A stretch of 64,000 nucleotides of DNA from Corynebacterium imitans (GTDB lineage Bacteria > Actinomycetota > Actinomycetes > Mycobacteriales > Mycobacteriaceae), in the NCBI RefSeq assembly GCF_000739455.1, contig NZ_CP009211.1, positions 1,251,458 to 1,315,457 of the forward strand. Reading direction: 5' to 3'. The notes beneath the pieces are model-generated. The model was not told the origin of the DNA. It made no database searches and saw nothing but the letters and a program-made list of their open reading frames with translations. Every line of letters begins with the position of its first letter. The stretch's first letter is position 1. Of this stretch, positions 1 through 9,342 are shown one piece after another. The translations under genes were made by a program, and so were the position numbers.

Positions 1-745
<745 letters not shown>

Positions 746-921
746 ACCCCAACCACAACACACGTGGTCTTGGTAAACACATCAAACCGTGTGAAACAAC
801 AAAAGCATTCGCGTCCACTGTGCAGTCACTGACACAACACACCAACGTGTCAACAGTGATTCAAAATAAATATTGCGTCACCAACAACCAACAACACTGG
901 TTGACTGGCATGCCCCAATAG

Positions 922-1043
922 GTGTGTCGGTGGTTGATGGCGGCGGGGAAACGCCCGGTCCCATTCCGAACCCGGAAGCTAAGCCCGCCCGCGCCGATGG
1001 TACTGCACTCGGGAGGGTGTGGGAGAGTAGGTTACCGCCGACC
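922..1043 (+). rRNA. 5S ribosomal RNA
   Basis: The stretch shows the 5S hallmarks CCATTCCGAACCCGGAAGCTAAG and GCGCCGATGGTACTGC. Complementary ends (GTGTCGGTGG... and ...CCGCCGACCC) form helix I. It lies about 175 bp after 23S in the same orientation, so it closes an rRNA operon. The ends are estimated to within a few bases. Confidence 0.93.
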
Positions 1044-1060
1044 CAACAACTTCATTTTTC

Positions 1061-1110
1061 GACGCGCTTCGCGCACCAAGTAGAGGTGCCCGGAGCGCGT
1101 CGCTTTTTTG
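1061..1110 (+). terminator. rRNA operon intrinsic terminator
   Basis: The arms GACGCGCT (1061-1068) and AGCGCGTC (1094-1101) pair. An inner GCACC/GGTGC pairing extends the hairpin, and a TTTTTT run follows at 1104-1109. The position 18 bp after 5S fits the end of the rRNA operon. Confidence 0.85.
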
Positions 1111-1609
1111 CGCCTTCGCCGCCCCGGGGGTATTCCAGACACTACCCCGCGCGCCCGAGGGCACTGGAATGATTTTGTAACAAGACAGCACTGCAACAGC
1201 GTTGTGCCTGGTCACTGGAAATCCAACGCAACATTATTCCACCCTTCCGCGGCGCGACCCCACCCAATGCACCGTGTACCGACACAATCACACGCGACCA
1301 AGCGTTTTACACGCGGGGTGGGGCCAAACGGAGCTAGCTTCAAATAGACAAACCGGCCACACGTGACCAGGGGAAATACCAGTGGCCAGCGGCCAAACGG
1401 AGCTAGCGCCATCTACGACAATCAAGCGCCGCGCGAGGAACAACGTCCAGCCCCCAGCCAGAACCCGTGCCAAACCCCGCACCACGCCCACCCCGCACCA
1501 CGCCCACACCGAGCCACCGTTCCCGCAGCTCACCCCGGACACCACGACGGCGATGACATAGACGACCTCCCACATCAGGGCAACCCCAAAGGTGTGTGAG
1601 CAAACCCCC
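1111..1609. other. Intergenic region of about 500 bp without a gene
   Basis: I see no ribosome binding site plus coding-like reading frame here. The stretch between the rRNA terminator and the TPR gene holds the composite GGAGCTAGC repeat (1330-1410) and a C/A-rich, codon-less stretch at 1430-1560. At its end is the promoter of the next gene. Open frames exist on both strands but none has a ribosome binding site. Confidence 0.6.
1330..1410. repeat. 81-bp composite repeat, copy A (paired GGAGCTAGC motifs)
   Basis: Two identical 17-mers, GGCCAAACGGAGCTAGC (1322-1338 and 1391-1407), lie 69 bp apart. A second element at 24673-24753 has related motifs at exactly the same 69-bp spacing. The core GGAGCTAGCTYC is palindromic. 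Minus-strand translation of both copies gives a similar peptide pattern (LAPF, then VFP and GR, then LAPF), so a repeated, possibly once-translated unit is conceivable. Function unknown. Confidence 0.7.
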
Positions 1610-1615
1610 TATAAT
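1610..1615 (+). promoter_or_regulatory. -10 box TATAAT upstream of the TPR gene
   Basis: A perfect TATAAT lies 27 bp before the ATG at 1643. No convincing -35 box is seen at the right distance, which is common for actinobacterial promoters. Confidence 0.55.
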
Positions 1616-1642
1616 GAGTTGAACGCAAAAGAAAGGGCATTG

Positions 1643-2518
1643 ATGTCGGAAGAGAAGCACTCGTCGCATAGGCGCGAAGGCGGATACGGCGGTGGCCGTG
1701 ATCGTCGTGGAGCAAAGCCACGCGGTGGTAAGCCGGGTGGCCGCCGAGGTGGTAGGGGGCACGGTCGTGACGATCGCTTTAGCGGCAAGAAGGTTCGGCA
1801 CGATCGCCCGAACCCGTCCCGCCAGGGATTCCGTGAGGATCGTATGGCAAAGAAGGCTGAGGAGCCGGATCTGCCGGACGGCATTGATATCAACGAGCTC
1901 GACCGCTCCGTGCTGCAGGATTTGCGCGTGCTGTCCAAAGACAACGCAAACCGGGTAGCACAGCACATGGTCATGGCGATCGAGGTGCTGGAGGATGATC
2001 CCCAGCTTGCGCTTCGCCACGCGCGTGCGGCGAAGAACCGCGCAGGTCGCGTGGGTGTTGTGCGTGAGACCAACGGGGTCGTCGCCTACCACGCCGGTGA
2101 GTGGAAGGAAGCGCTCTCCGAGCTGCGCGCGGCTCGTCGCATGAGCGGCGGCCCGGGTCTGCTGGCGGTGATGGCGGACGCTGAGCGCGGCCTTGGTCGG
2201 CCGGAGAAGGCGCTGGAGCTTGGCCGGACTCCGGAGGCTCGCCAGCTGAATCCGGAAGACCGGATCGAGCTTGGCATCGTGCTTGCGGGCGCTCGGCACG
2301 ACCTGGGGCAGCACGAGTCTGCCCTGGCTACGCTGTCGCGCTTTGAACCGACGCAGACCCCAGGGACTGTCTCTCAGCTGCGGCTCGCCTACGCCAATGC
2401 TGAAGCGCTGCTTTCTGTAGGCCGGAAGGATGAGGCCAAGGAGTGGTTCCAGTCCGTTGCTGAGGCAGACGCTGAAGGTATGACGGACGCCGAGGAACGC
2501 GTCCGCGAGCTGAGCTAG
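1643..2518 (+). CDS. TPR-type protein with basic Arg/Gly-rich N-terminus
   Basis: This 291-residue protein has two parts. Residues 1-65 are very basic and rich in Arg, Gly and Lys (RREGGYGGGRDRRGAKPRGG) and look suited to RNA or ribosome contact. The rest is helical with TPR-like spacing (ALRHARAAKNRAGR, EALSELRAARR, EKALELGRTPEAR, ESALATLSRFEPT). I chose ATG 1643 over an in-frame ATG 51 bp upstream because GAAAGGG sits six bases before it. It is the first gene of the run through HAD, small ORF, tlyA, nadK and recN, matching Rv1691 in mycobacteria. Its role is not established; the block suggests a link to ribosome or RNA metabolism, which is inference. Confidence 0.8.
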   Translation: MSEEKHSSHRREGGYGGGRDRRGAKPRGGKPGGRRGGRGHGRDDRFSGKKVRHDRPNPSRQGFREDRMAKKAEEPDLPDGIDINELDRSVLQDLRVLSKDNANRVAQHMVMAIEVLEDDPQLALRHARAAKNRAGRVGVVRETNGVVAYHAGEWKEALSELRAARRMSGGPGLLAVMADAERGLGRPEKALELGRTPEARQLNPEDRIELGIVLAGARHDLGQHESALATLSRFEPTQTPGTVSQLRLAYANAEALLSVGRKDEAKEWFQSVAEADAEGMTDAEERVRELS

Positions 2519-2534
2519 GAGGAGACAGAAGCTG

Positions 2535-3524
2535 ATGTCTGCGACCTTGCAAGACCTCCACGACGCGCTGCTCTTGGATCTCGACGGCACCGTATGGGAG
2601 GGCGGGCGCGCGATCCCGCACGCTGTCGAAGCGATCAACGCCTCTGGGTGTACGGCTGTGTACATCACCAACAACGCTTCCCGCTCGGCGGCTGAGGTGG
2701 CCAGGATGCTTGATGCAATCAACCTGCCTACAGATGCAGAGCACGTGCTGACCTCGGCCCAGGCCGCGCTTGGGCTTGCAGCGGATACGCTCGCACCTGG
2801 CGATCCGGTACTCGTGCTGGGCGCACAGTCCTTCCGCGATCTTGTCCAAGAAGCTGGTTACCGCCTCGTCGATTCCGCAGACGAGCAGCCGAAGGTCGTC
2901 CTGCACGGCCACAACCCGGATACGGGCTGGGCGCAGCTTTCCGAGGCCGCGCTGGCCATTCGCGCCGGTGCCACGTACCTCGCCTCCAACATGGACACGA
3001 CGCTGCCCATGGAGCGTGGGTTGATGGTGGGTAACGGTTCGATGATCGCTGCGGTGACGTCGGCAACCGGCGTGGTGCCCGCCTCAGCTGGCAAGCCTGA
3101 GCCTGCGATGTTCCACCAGGCCGTGCAGCGCATTGGGGCGAAAGCCCCGCTGGGCGTCGGCGATCGCTTAGACACCGACCTCGCTGGCGGGGTCGCCGCC
3201 GGCATGCCTACCCTGCATGTGCTCACCGGTGTGTCCGGGCCGCACGCACTTTTGCAGGCCCCGGCGAAGCAGCGGCCGACCTATATCGCGGAGGACATGC
3301 GCGGCCTTGCTGCGGATCCCGCCTCTTTGCGCCCGGGCGTGCACGGTGGTTTCTCTGCCCGCATGGACGGCGAAGTGCTCGTGCTCGACGGCGGCACCGC
3401 GGACTCCACCAGCCACGAGGCACTGCTTACCGCGCTGGAGGTCGCCTGGTCGCAGCCGACACCTCCGAGCGAAGTCCGCGCTGAGTCTGCTGCGGCGGAG
3501 GCCGCGCTGGCCAAGTGGTGGTAG
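2535..3524 (+). CDS. HAD-superfamily phosphatase, NagD-like (HAD-IIA)
   Basis: A predicted 329-residue cytoplasmic phosphatase. Motif I is LLLDLDGTVWEG (nucleophile Asp, about residue 14). Motif II is YITNNASRSA. The metal-binding motif IV is GVGDRLDTDLAGG, followed by AGMPTLHVLTGV, which is typical of NagD-like phosphatases. Its mycobacterial counterpart by position (Rv1692) is, as I recall, described as a glycerol-3-phosphate phosphatase, so that is the best guess for the substrate. The ribosome binding site AGGAGGAG (2517-2524) precedes ATG 2535, 16 bp after the TPR gene. The extra C-terminal part of about 100 residues is common in actinobacterial members. Confidence 0.88.
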   Translation: MSATLQDLHDALLLDLDGTVWEGGRAIPHAVEAINASGCTAVYITNNASRSAAEVARMLDAINLPTDAEHVLTSAQAALGLAADTLAPGDPVLVLGAQSFRDLVQEAGYRLVDSADEQPKVVLHGHNPDTGWAQLSEAALAIRAGATYLASNMDTTLPMERGLMVGNGSMIAAVTSATGVVPASAGKPEPAMFHQAVQRIGAKAPLGVGDRLDTDLAGGVAAGMPTLHVLTGVSGPHALLQAPAKQRPTYIAEDMRGLAADPASLRPGVHGGFSARMDGEVLVLDGGTADSTSHEALLTALEVAWSQPTPPSEVRAESAAAEAALAKWW

Positions 3525-3525
3525 C

Positions 3526-3693
3526 GTGAGCGCCCCGAAACCGCACGATCCGCGCACAACGCAGCACAGCCCACAGGAGGTGCGCGAGCGCGTGGAGGCA
3601 ATCCTCGCGGAGCCCGCCGATTCGCTTCTCGACGAAGCGTCGCAGCTCGCCCGCGCCCACGACGTCTTAAGCGACGCGCTGCGCGAGAACTAG
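3526..3693 (+). CDS. Conserved small protein between HAD phosphatase and TlyA
   Basis: A 55-residue acidic helical protein (VSAPKPHDPRTTQHSPQEVR at the N-terminus, then a helix containing ILAEPADSLLDEASQLARAH). It starts with GTG one base after the HAD stop and is followed 21 bp later by tlyA. A short gene in the same place (Rv1693) is part of the conserved mycobacterial order, which argues that it is real despite its size. No domain or function is recognised. Confidence 0.72.
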   Translation: MSAPKPHDPRTTQHSPQEVRERVEAILAEPADSLLDEASQLARAHDVLSDALREN

Positions 3694-3714
3694 GAAAAGG
3701 AGACGGAAAAGGAC

Positions 3715-4545
3715 GTGGCACCCGGACGCAGACGGCTCGACGCAGAGCTGGTTCGCCGCAAGATCGCACGCTCGCGTGAGCAGGCCCAGACCTGGATCAA
3801 AGAAGGCAAAGTGACCGTCAACGGCTTCCCAGCAACGAAGCCGGCCACGGTGGTGGAGCCGGACGTGTCGATCAAGGTCGACGTGGGCGAGGAGGATGAG
3901 TGGGCCTCGCGCGGGGCACACAAACTCTTGTCTGCGCTCGAGGTGTTCACCCCGCAAGGGCTCGACGTAGCTGGGCGCAGGGCGCTAGACGCGGGGGCGT
4001 CGACAGGCGGCTTTACCGATGTCTTGCTCAAGCGCGGGGCGAAGGAAGTCATTGCCGTGGATGTGGGCTACGGCCAGCTCGTTTGGCGGCTGCAGAATGA
4101 TCCGCGGGTGCAGGTGCTGGATCGGACGAACATCCGCCACCTGACGCTTTCGCAGCTGGGCGAGCCAGCAGACCTGATGGTCGGCGATCTGTCCTTCATC
4201 TCGCTGAAGCTGGTGCTGCCCGCGATCGCGGAGTGCATGGCGGAGGGCACAGACCTGCTGCCGATGGTCAAGCCGCAATTCGAGGTGGGCAAGGACCGCC
4301 TCGGGCACGGCGGGGTCGTGCGTTCCCCGGAGTTGCGCGCGGAAGTGACCACCGAGGTCGCGGAGTTTGCGCAGTCGCTCGGCCTGAGCGTGAAGGGCGC
4401 GACGGCGTCCGGGCTCCCCGGCCCAAGCGGCAACGTAGAATACTTCCTGTGGCTGGTCAAAGACGGCGGCGCGAGTGCACTTGATGCCGCAGAGCTACAT
4501 TCGCTGGTTACACATGCAGTAGAGGAAGGGCCCAAAAAGACGTGA
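3715..4545 (+). CDS. tlyA: TlyA, 16S/23S rRNA cytidine-2'-O-methyltransferase
   Basis: A 276-residue protein with an N-terminal S4 RNA-binding domain (RRLDAELVRRKIARSREQAQ, then IKEGKVTVNG) and an FtsJ-like methyltransferase domain. The SAM-binding motif is ALDAGASTGGFTDVLLKRGA at about residue 88, and a later motif is DLMVGDLSFISLKLVLPA. In mycobacteria TlyA 2'-O-methylates cytidines in 16S and 23S rRNA and is linked to capreomycin susceptibility. Start is GTG 3715. The last bases overlap nadK in a GTGA junction, so translation is probably coupled. Confidence 0.93.
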   Translation: MAPGRRRLDAELVRRKIARSREQAQTWIKEGKVTVNGFPATKPATVVEPDVSIKVDVGEEDEWASRGAHKLLSALEVFTPQGLDVAGRRALDAGASTGGFTDVLLKRGAKEVIAVDVGYGQLVWRLQNDPRVQVLDRTNIRHLTLSQLGEPADLMVGDLSFISLKLVLPAIAECMAEGTDLLPMVKPQFEVGKDRLGHGGVVRSPELRAEVTTEVAEFAQSLGLSVKGATASGLPGPSGNVEYFLWLVKDGGASALDAAELHSLVTHAVEEGPKKT

Positions 4546-5459
4546 GCGAGACATCCACGCGCGAGATCCTATTGGTGCCGCACTACTCGCGGCCGGACAA
4601 TATTTCTTCCGCAGCCACTGCGGCCCGGCTGCTTACCGACGCGGGCCTGCGCGTCCGGCTGCTTGAACAGGATGCAGAAAGCCCGATCAACAAGGACCCG
4701 GAACTGCGGAAACTCGAACAGGTCCCGGGTGGACTCGACGCGGCGGCAGGGTGCGAGCTGGTTCTGGTGCTCGGCGGTGACGGCACGTTCTTGCGCGCTG
4801 CGAGCTACGCCCACGCCCAGGACATTCCGGTGCTGGGGATCAACCTTGGCCACGTCGGCTTCTTGGCTGAGGGCGAGGCGGAAAGCCTCGAGCAGGTGAT
4901 CGCGGACGTGATTTCGCGTTCCTACCGCGTCGAGGAGCGCATGACCATTGACGTGATGGTGCGCGATGCTTCGGATACCGAGCTCGGCCGCGGGTGGGCA
5001 CTGAACGAGTGCAGCATCGAAAACGTGGACCGCACCCAGGTGCTGGACGCCACCTTGGAGGTGGATTTCCGGCCGGTGTCTTCCTTTGGGTGCGACGGCG
5101 TGCTCATTTCCACCCCGACAGGCTCGACCGCGTACGCCTTTTCCGCGGGCGGTCCGGTGATGTGGCCGGCGCTCGACGCGATTTTGGTGGTGCCCAATAA
5201 CGCGCACGCGCTGTTTGCGAAGCCACTGGTGGTCTCTCCGCGCTCGACGGTTGCGGTGGAGTCCGAGCCGACGACGAGCGACGCGGTCGTGATCATGGAC
5301 GGGTTCCGCTCGATTGCCATGCCAGCGGGTTCGCGCGTGGAAGTCATTCGCGGCTCGCGGCCGGTACGGTGGGTGCGTCTGGACGACCGCCCGTTTACCG
5401 ACCGTCTGGTCAATAAGTTCCAGCTGCCCGTCTCCGGGTGGCGCGGGCCCCGCTACTGA
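4542..5459 (+). CDS. nadK: NAD kinase
   Basis: A 305-residue NAD kinase making NADP from NAD, using ATP or polyphosphate in actinobacteria. The signature GGDGT motif is VLGGDGTFLRAASYA at about residue 77. It is followed by GINLGHVGFLAEGE and the NE/D motif GWALNECSIENVDR. The C-terminal part has GSTAYAFSAGGPVMWP. GTG 4542 overlaps the tlyA stop by 4 bases. The gene is placed between tlyA and recN as in mycobacteria (ppnK, Rv1695). Confidence 0.95.
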   Translation: MSETSTREILLVPHYSRPDNISSAATAARLLTDAGLRVRLLEQDAESPINKDPELRKLEQVPGGLDAAAGCELVLVLGGDGTFLRAASYAHAQDIPVLGINLGHVGFLAEGEAESLEQVIADVISRSYRVEERMTIDVMVRDASDTELGRGWALNECSIENVDRTQVLDATLEVDFRPVSSFGCDGVLISTPTGSTAYAFSAGGPVMWPALDAILVVPNNAHALFAKPLVVSPRSTVAVESEPTTSDAVVIMDGFRSIAMPAGSRVEVIRGSRPVRWVRLDDRPFTDRLVNKFQLPVSGWRGPRY

Positions 5460-5478
5460 TTTTTGAAAAGGAGCATGC

Positions 5479-7206
5479 ATGCTGGCAGAGATTGCCATTC
5501 GCAACCTCGGCGTGATTTCTCACGCCTCGGCGGAACTCGCGCCAGGACTGACTGTGCTCACCGGCGAGACCGGCGCGGGCAAGACCATGGTGGTCACCGG
5601 TCTACGCCTCCTCACTGGGGGTCGCGCCGACGCATCCCGGGTGCGTACCGGTGCCACGGAAGCCGTGGTAGAGGGCGCGTTTAGCCTCGCCGGCATTGCG
5701 GAGGACACGCAGGAGCGCGTCGAAGAGATCGCCGAGGGCGCGGGTGCGAGCGCGGATGAGAACGGCGAGTACGTCGTCTCTCGCTCCGTGAAGGCGACCG
5801 GCCGCTCGAAGGCCCACCTGGGCGGGAGGACGGTGCCCGCGGCCACGTTGGGCGAGCTGGCGGGCGAGCTGCTGACCATCCACGGCCAGAACGACCAGTT
5901 GCGCCTGATGTCGCCGGATGAGCAGCTCGCCGCGGTGGACCGTTTCGACCCGAAAATCGCGGGCCTTTTGGAGAAATACCGCAGCGCCTACCGTGCGTGG
6001 CGGGAGGCGGCGCGGGATCTGCGGGAGCGTACGGAGCGCCGACTAGAGCTTGCCCAAGAGTTAGACCGGCTTCAGTTCGCCTTGGAAGAGATCGACGGGA
6101 TCGACCCGCAGGAGGGCGAGGACACCGAGCTGGTCGAGACGATTAACCGGCTCCAAGACGTCGACGCACTGCGGGAGGCGGCGGAGACCGCGCTTGCCGC
6201 GATCGACGGGTCGGAGGCCGCCGGGGGCTATGGCGGCGACGAGGACGCGGCGTCCACGCTGGTGGGGCGTGCCGCGGCGGCGCTCGACGGGGCCAGCGAC
6301 GCGGTGCTGAAGGAGTTGGGCACGAGGATGCACGAGGTCGCGAGCCTGCTTGGCGACGTCTCCGCGGAACTCGGCAGCTACGTCGCAGAATTGCCCAGCG
6401 ACCCGGACGAGCTTGATCGCCTCCTGCAGCGACAGCAGGAGCTGAAAACGCTGACGCGCAAGTACGCGCCGGATATCGCAGGCGTGTTGGCGTGGCGAGC
6501 TAAAGCCGCCGAGCGCTTGGCGCGGATCGACACCTCTGACGAGGCCATCGAGGCGCTGAAGAGGCGCGTGGCGACAGCGGAGAAGGAGATGCGCACCCGC
6601 GCCAATGCTCTGACCAAGGCGCGCGTGGCCGCTGCCGCGGAGCTGGGGCAGGCCGTAACCGGCGAACTGCACGGTTTGGCCATGCCGAAGGCGCAGTTGA
6701 GCGTGGAAATTTCTGAGGTCGACTTCGGCCCGCGTGGCGCAGATGCCGCGGAGATCCGCCTCGCGCCGAATACCGCGCTGGAACCGAAGCCGCTGGCCAC
6801 GAGTGCCTCCGGCGGCGAGCTGTCCCGCGTCATGCTCGCGCTCGAGGTCATCCTCTCGGGTGCGAGCGGTGGGGCCACCATGGTCTTTGACGAGGTCGAC
6901 GCGGGCGTGGGTGGTCGCGCTGCGGTGGAGATTGGGCGTCGATTAGCGCGCTTGGCGGCCAACAACCAGGTCATCGTGGTCACGCACCTGCCGCAGGTCG
7001 CAGCGTACGCGGATACGCACCTGCACGTGGCCAAGGACGTCAGCGACGAGTCTGTGACGTCCGGGGTGCTCAGCTTGGATGCCGCGGCCCGGATTGACGA
7101 GCTCGCCCGCATGATGGCAGGCCTGGATGACTCCGATACCGGCCGGGCCCACGCCACAGAACTCTTCGAGCGAGCACAGCGCGAGGTGCGCGAAATGCGC
7201 GCCTGA
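5479..7206 (+). CDS. recN: DNA repair protein RecN
   Basis: A 575-residue SMC-like ATPase acting early in double-strand break repair. The N-terminal Walker A is LTVLTGETGAGKTMVVTGL (about residues 26-44). The central part is a coiled coil (residues 170-350) with AQELDRLQFALEEIDGIDP. The C-terminus has the signature ATSASGGELSRVMLALEVIL and Walker B TMVFDEVDAGVGG, then VIVVTHLPQVAAYAD. Length is normal for RecN. AAAAGGAG precedes the ATG, 19 bp after nadK. Confidence 0.95.
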   Translation: MLAEIAIRNLGVISHASAELAPGLTVLTGETGAGKTMVVTGLRLLTGGRADASRVRTGATEAVVEGAFSLAGIAEDTQERVEEIAEGAGASADENGEYVVSRSVKATGRSKAHLGGRTVPAATLGELAGELLTIHGQNDQLRLMSPDEQLAAVDRFDPKIAGLLEKYRSAYRAWREAARDLRERTERRLELAQELDRLQFALEEIDGIDPQEGEDTELVETINRLQDVDALREAAETALAAIDGSEAAGGYGGDEDAASTLVGRAAAALDGASDAVLKELGTRMHEVASLLGDVSAELGSYVAELPSDPDELDRLLQRQQELKTLTRKYAPDIAGVLAWRAKAAERLARIDTSDEAIEALKRRVATAEKEMRTRANALTKARVAAAAELGQAVTGELHGLAMPKAQLSVEISEVDFGPRGADAAEIRLAPNTALEPKPLATSASGGELSRVMLALEVILSGASGGATMVFDEVDAGVGGRAAVEIGRRLARLAANNQVIVVTHLPQVAAYADTHLHVAKDVSDESVTSGVLSLDAAARIDELARMMAGLDDSDTGRAHATELFERAQREVREMRA

Positions 7207-7259
7207 CGCTCCCGCGCGCCTTCACCATACGGGCTGGTCACGGGTGCACAATATGACGC

Positions 7260-8456
7260 ATGACTGTTGCTTCCCGGAACACCGAATCTGCGCAGCCCGC
7301 GCTGACGGGCACGCTGCGCGATTGCACTGCCCAGGGGCGGGGGCTGTCGCGCATGCAGGAGGGCGATATAGCTCTCGTTGACTCGCCGGACATGACCCGC
7401 AGGCAGGCCGAGGCGTTGCTCGCCCGCAAGCCGAAGGCGGTGGTGAACCTGGCGCAGTTTTCCACCGGTGCGATGCCGAACTACGGCCCCCACCTGCTTG
7501 CCGACGCCAATGTGACCATGTTCGAAGCCATCGGCACCGACACTGCAACCCGGGACAAGCTGCGTGATGGGAAGAAGGCGTCGATTAGCGCTGACGGCAC
7601 GATCACCGTGGGCAAGAAACAGGCGGCGACGGCCCAGCTGGTCAAGCGTGCCGACCTGGACACGACCTTTACCGAGGCGCAGCAGCACCTGGTGGAGCAG
7701 ATGGAGGCCTACTTCGGCAACACCATCGAGTTCGTGCATGCGGAGGCCCCGCTGCTTATCGACGGCCTCGGCGTGCCCGACCTCGGCGACGCCATGCTCG
7801 AGCGCAAGGTGCTGGTGGTCTCGCCGGGGTCGGAGACGCGCGAGCGGCTGAAGGGGATCAAGAACTTCATCCGCGAGTTCACCCCGGTCATCGTCGGCGT
7901 GGGGCAAGCTGCGGACACACTGGTGGAGATGGGCTATGAGCCGGACTACATCGTGGGGGATCCGACGGGTATCGCGTCGACAAGCTTGCGCAGCGGCGCG
8001 CGGGTGATCCTGCCTGCGGAGACGGACGGCTTTGCCCCGGGGCTCGAGCGCATCCAGGATCTTGGGGTGGGCGCGATGACGTTCCCCGCGGCGACGGAAT
8101 CGCCGACGGATCTGGCGATTTTGCTTGCTGTGTTCCACGACCCGGACATGATTATTACTGTCGGTGAAGCCGTGGAGCTTGACCAGATCTTTGCTGATCC
8201 GGACTCCACGCAGCCGGAGGCGCTGCTGACCCGCATGAAGGCGGGCCGCAAGTTGGTGGATTCGACGGTGATTGAGCAGCTCTACGCCGTGCCGTCGAAC
8301 GGCGGGGTCGCGTGGGCGTGGGCCATTTTGGGCATCCTGGTGGCGTTCGCCACGATCGTCGTGGTCGTGGGGCTCTACGGCGCGGGCGACTTCAGCGAGA
8401 ACTTGATTAACACCTGGAACAGCATCGCCTTGTCGGTGCAGAGCCTGTTTGAATAG
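7260..8456 (+). CDS. steA: SteA-like cytokinetic/cell-envelope protein
   Basis: A 398-residue protein matching the SteA family (Rv1697 type), formerly annotated as thiamin-pyrophosphokinase-like. The body is soluble (NYGPHLLADANVTMFEAIGT, then YEPDYIVGDPTGIAS) and ends in one transmembrane helix (AWAWAILGILVAFATIVVVV) with a short tail, so it is probably a cytoplasmic-face membrane protein. In C. glutamicum SteA and SteB act in daughter-cell separation. No ribosome binding site is seen. CACAAT lies 7 bases before the ATG, so a leaderless start is possible. steB follows 20 bp later. Confidence 0.86.
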   Translation: MTVASRNTESAQPALTGTLRDCTAQGRGLSRMQEGDIALVDSPDMTRRQAEALLARKPKAVVNLAQFSTGAMPNYGPHLLADANVTMFEAIGTDTATRDKLRDGKKASISADGTITVGKKQAATAQLVKRADLDTTFTEAQQHLVEQMEAYFGNTIEFVHAEAPLLIDGLGVPDLGDAMLERKVLVVSPGSETRERLKGIKNFIREFTPVIVGVGQAADTLVEMGYEPDYIVGDPTGIASTSLRSGARVILPAETDGFAPGLERIQDLGVGAMTFPAATESPTDLAILLAVFHDPDMIITVGEAVELDQIFADPDSTQPEALLTRMKAGRKLVDSTVIEQLYAVPSNGGVAWAWAILGILVAFATIVVVVGLYGAGDFSENLINTWNSIALSVQSLFE

Positions 8457-8476
8457 CGGAGAAGGGGTAGCCAAAT

Positions 8477-9340
8477 ATGTCTGATTCTTCACGTGCAAGC
8501 GGGCTTGTCGTTGCGGGTCTCGGCTGGGGTATCGCGCTCGGTGTGGCCGCGGGGGCGCTGGTGCTTGCGCCGGCGATGCGCAGCGAGGGCGAGCCTTTCG
8601 GGCAGGAGTCTGCCGCCTCGATGCGCGAGATGCAACGCGCGGAATCCTACGCCGATGATGCGGATAGCCTGCTCGGCGACCACTCCGCGGCACTCGTCAG
8701 CGGCACGCTCGACGACGCCCACGTGACAGTACTGCGCACAGCGCGCGCCGCCGACGAGGACGTCGCCGCGGTGCGCTGGCTGCTCGACCGGGCGGGCGCG
8801 AAGAACTCCGGCGAGATCGCGCTGACGGAGAAGTTCACCTCGCAGGACTCCGCGGATGCGCTGTCCTCGCTCATCGCTAACACGCTGCCGGCGGGCGCGC
8901 AGCTGTCGGTGGAGCAGCGCCGACCGGGCGTGCACGCTGGCGAGTCGCTTGGTGCCGCGCTGTTCGCGGACCAGGAAACCGGGGAGGGGATTGCCGCAGC
9001 TGGGGACCGCCAGTTCGTGCTCGACGCGCTGCGTGAGGGCGGCTTCCTCGACTTTTCCGGCGACGTCGTCCCGGCCGATGCGATCGTGATCGTTGGCGGG
9101 GACACCGCTGATATCGGCGACGACGCAGAGACGGCAGGCGAGGCCGGCGAATTCGGCCAGCAACTGCTCGGAGACTTCGCCGACGCGCTCGGCGGCACGG
9201 GTACCACCGTGCTGAGCGTGCGTGAGATGGGCGCGTGGAAGGCCCCGGAGCTTGAGCAGGCCACCTTCATCGAGGCCGTGGAGACCGAAGCGGGCCGGAT
9301 CCGGACCGTGCTCGGTGCCGCCGACGACAAGGAGTCCTAG
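8477..9340 (+). CDS. steB: SteB / MctB-family membrane-anchored protein
   Basis: A 287-residue protein with one N-terminal transmembrane helix (residues 9-33, VVAGLGWGIALGVAAGALVL) and an extracytoplasmic domain. It belongs to the family annotated as copper transporter MctB (Rv1698). C. glutamicum SteB is the partner of SteA in cell separation, and adjacency to steA fits that pairing. The copper role reported for the mycobacterial protein is an alternative. AAGGGG (8462-8467) precedes the ATG. In mycobacteria and C. glutamicum pyrG comes next; here a NUDIX gene follows after 2 bases. Confidence 0.85.
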   Translation: MSDSSRASGLVVAGLGWGIALGVAAGALVLAPAMRSEGEPFGQESAASMREMQRAESYADDADSLLGDHSAALVSGTLDDAHVTVLRTARAADEDVAAVRWLLDRAGAKNSGEIALTEKFTSQDSADALSSLIANTLPAGAQLSVEQRRPGVHAGESLGAALFADQETGEGIAAAGDRQFVLDALREGGFLDFSGDVVPADAIVIVGGDTADIGDDAETAGEAGEFGQQLLGDFADALGGTGTTVLSVREMGAWKAPELEQATFIEAVETEAGRIRTVLGAADDKES

Positions 9341-9342
9341 AC

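Noticed and set aside
6378..8693. Very long minus-strand open frame opposite recN and steA
   Set aside because: It is antisense to two well-supported genes. Its composition (Arg, His and Pro rich) is that of a shadow frame in GC-rich DNA, with no ribosome binding site.
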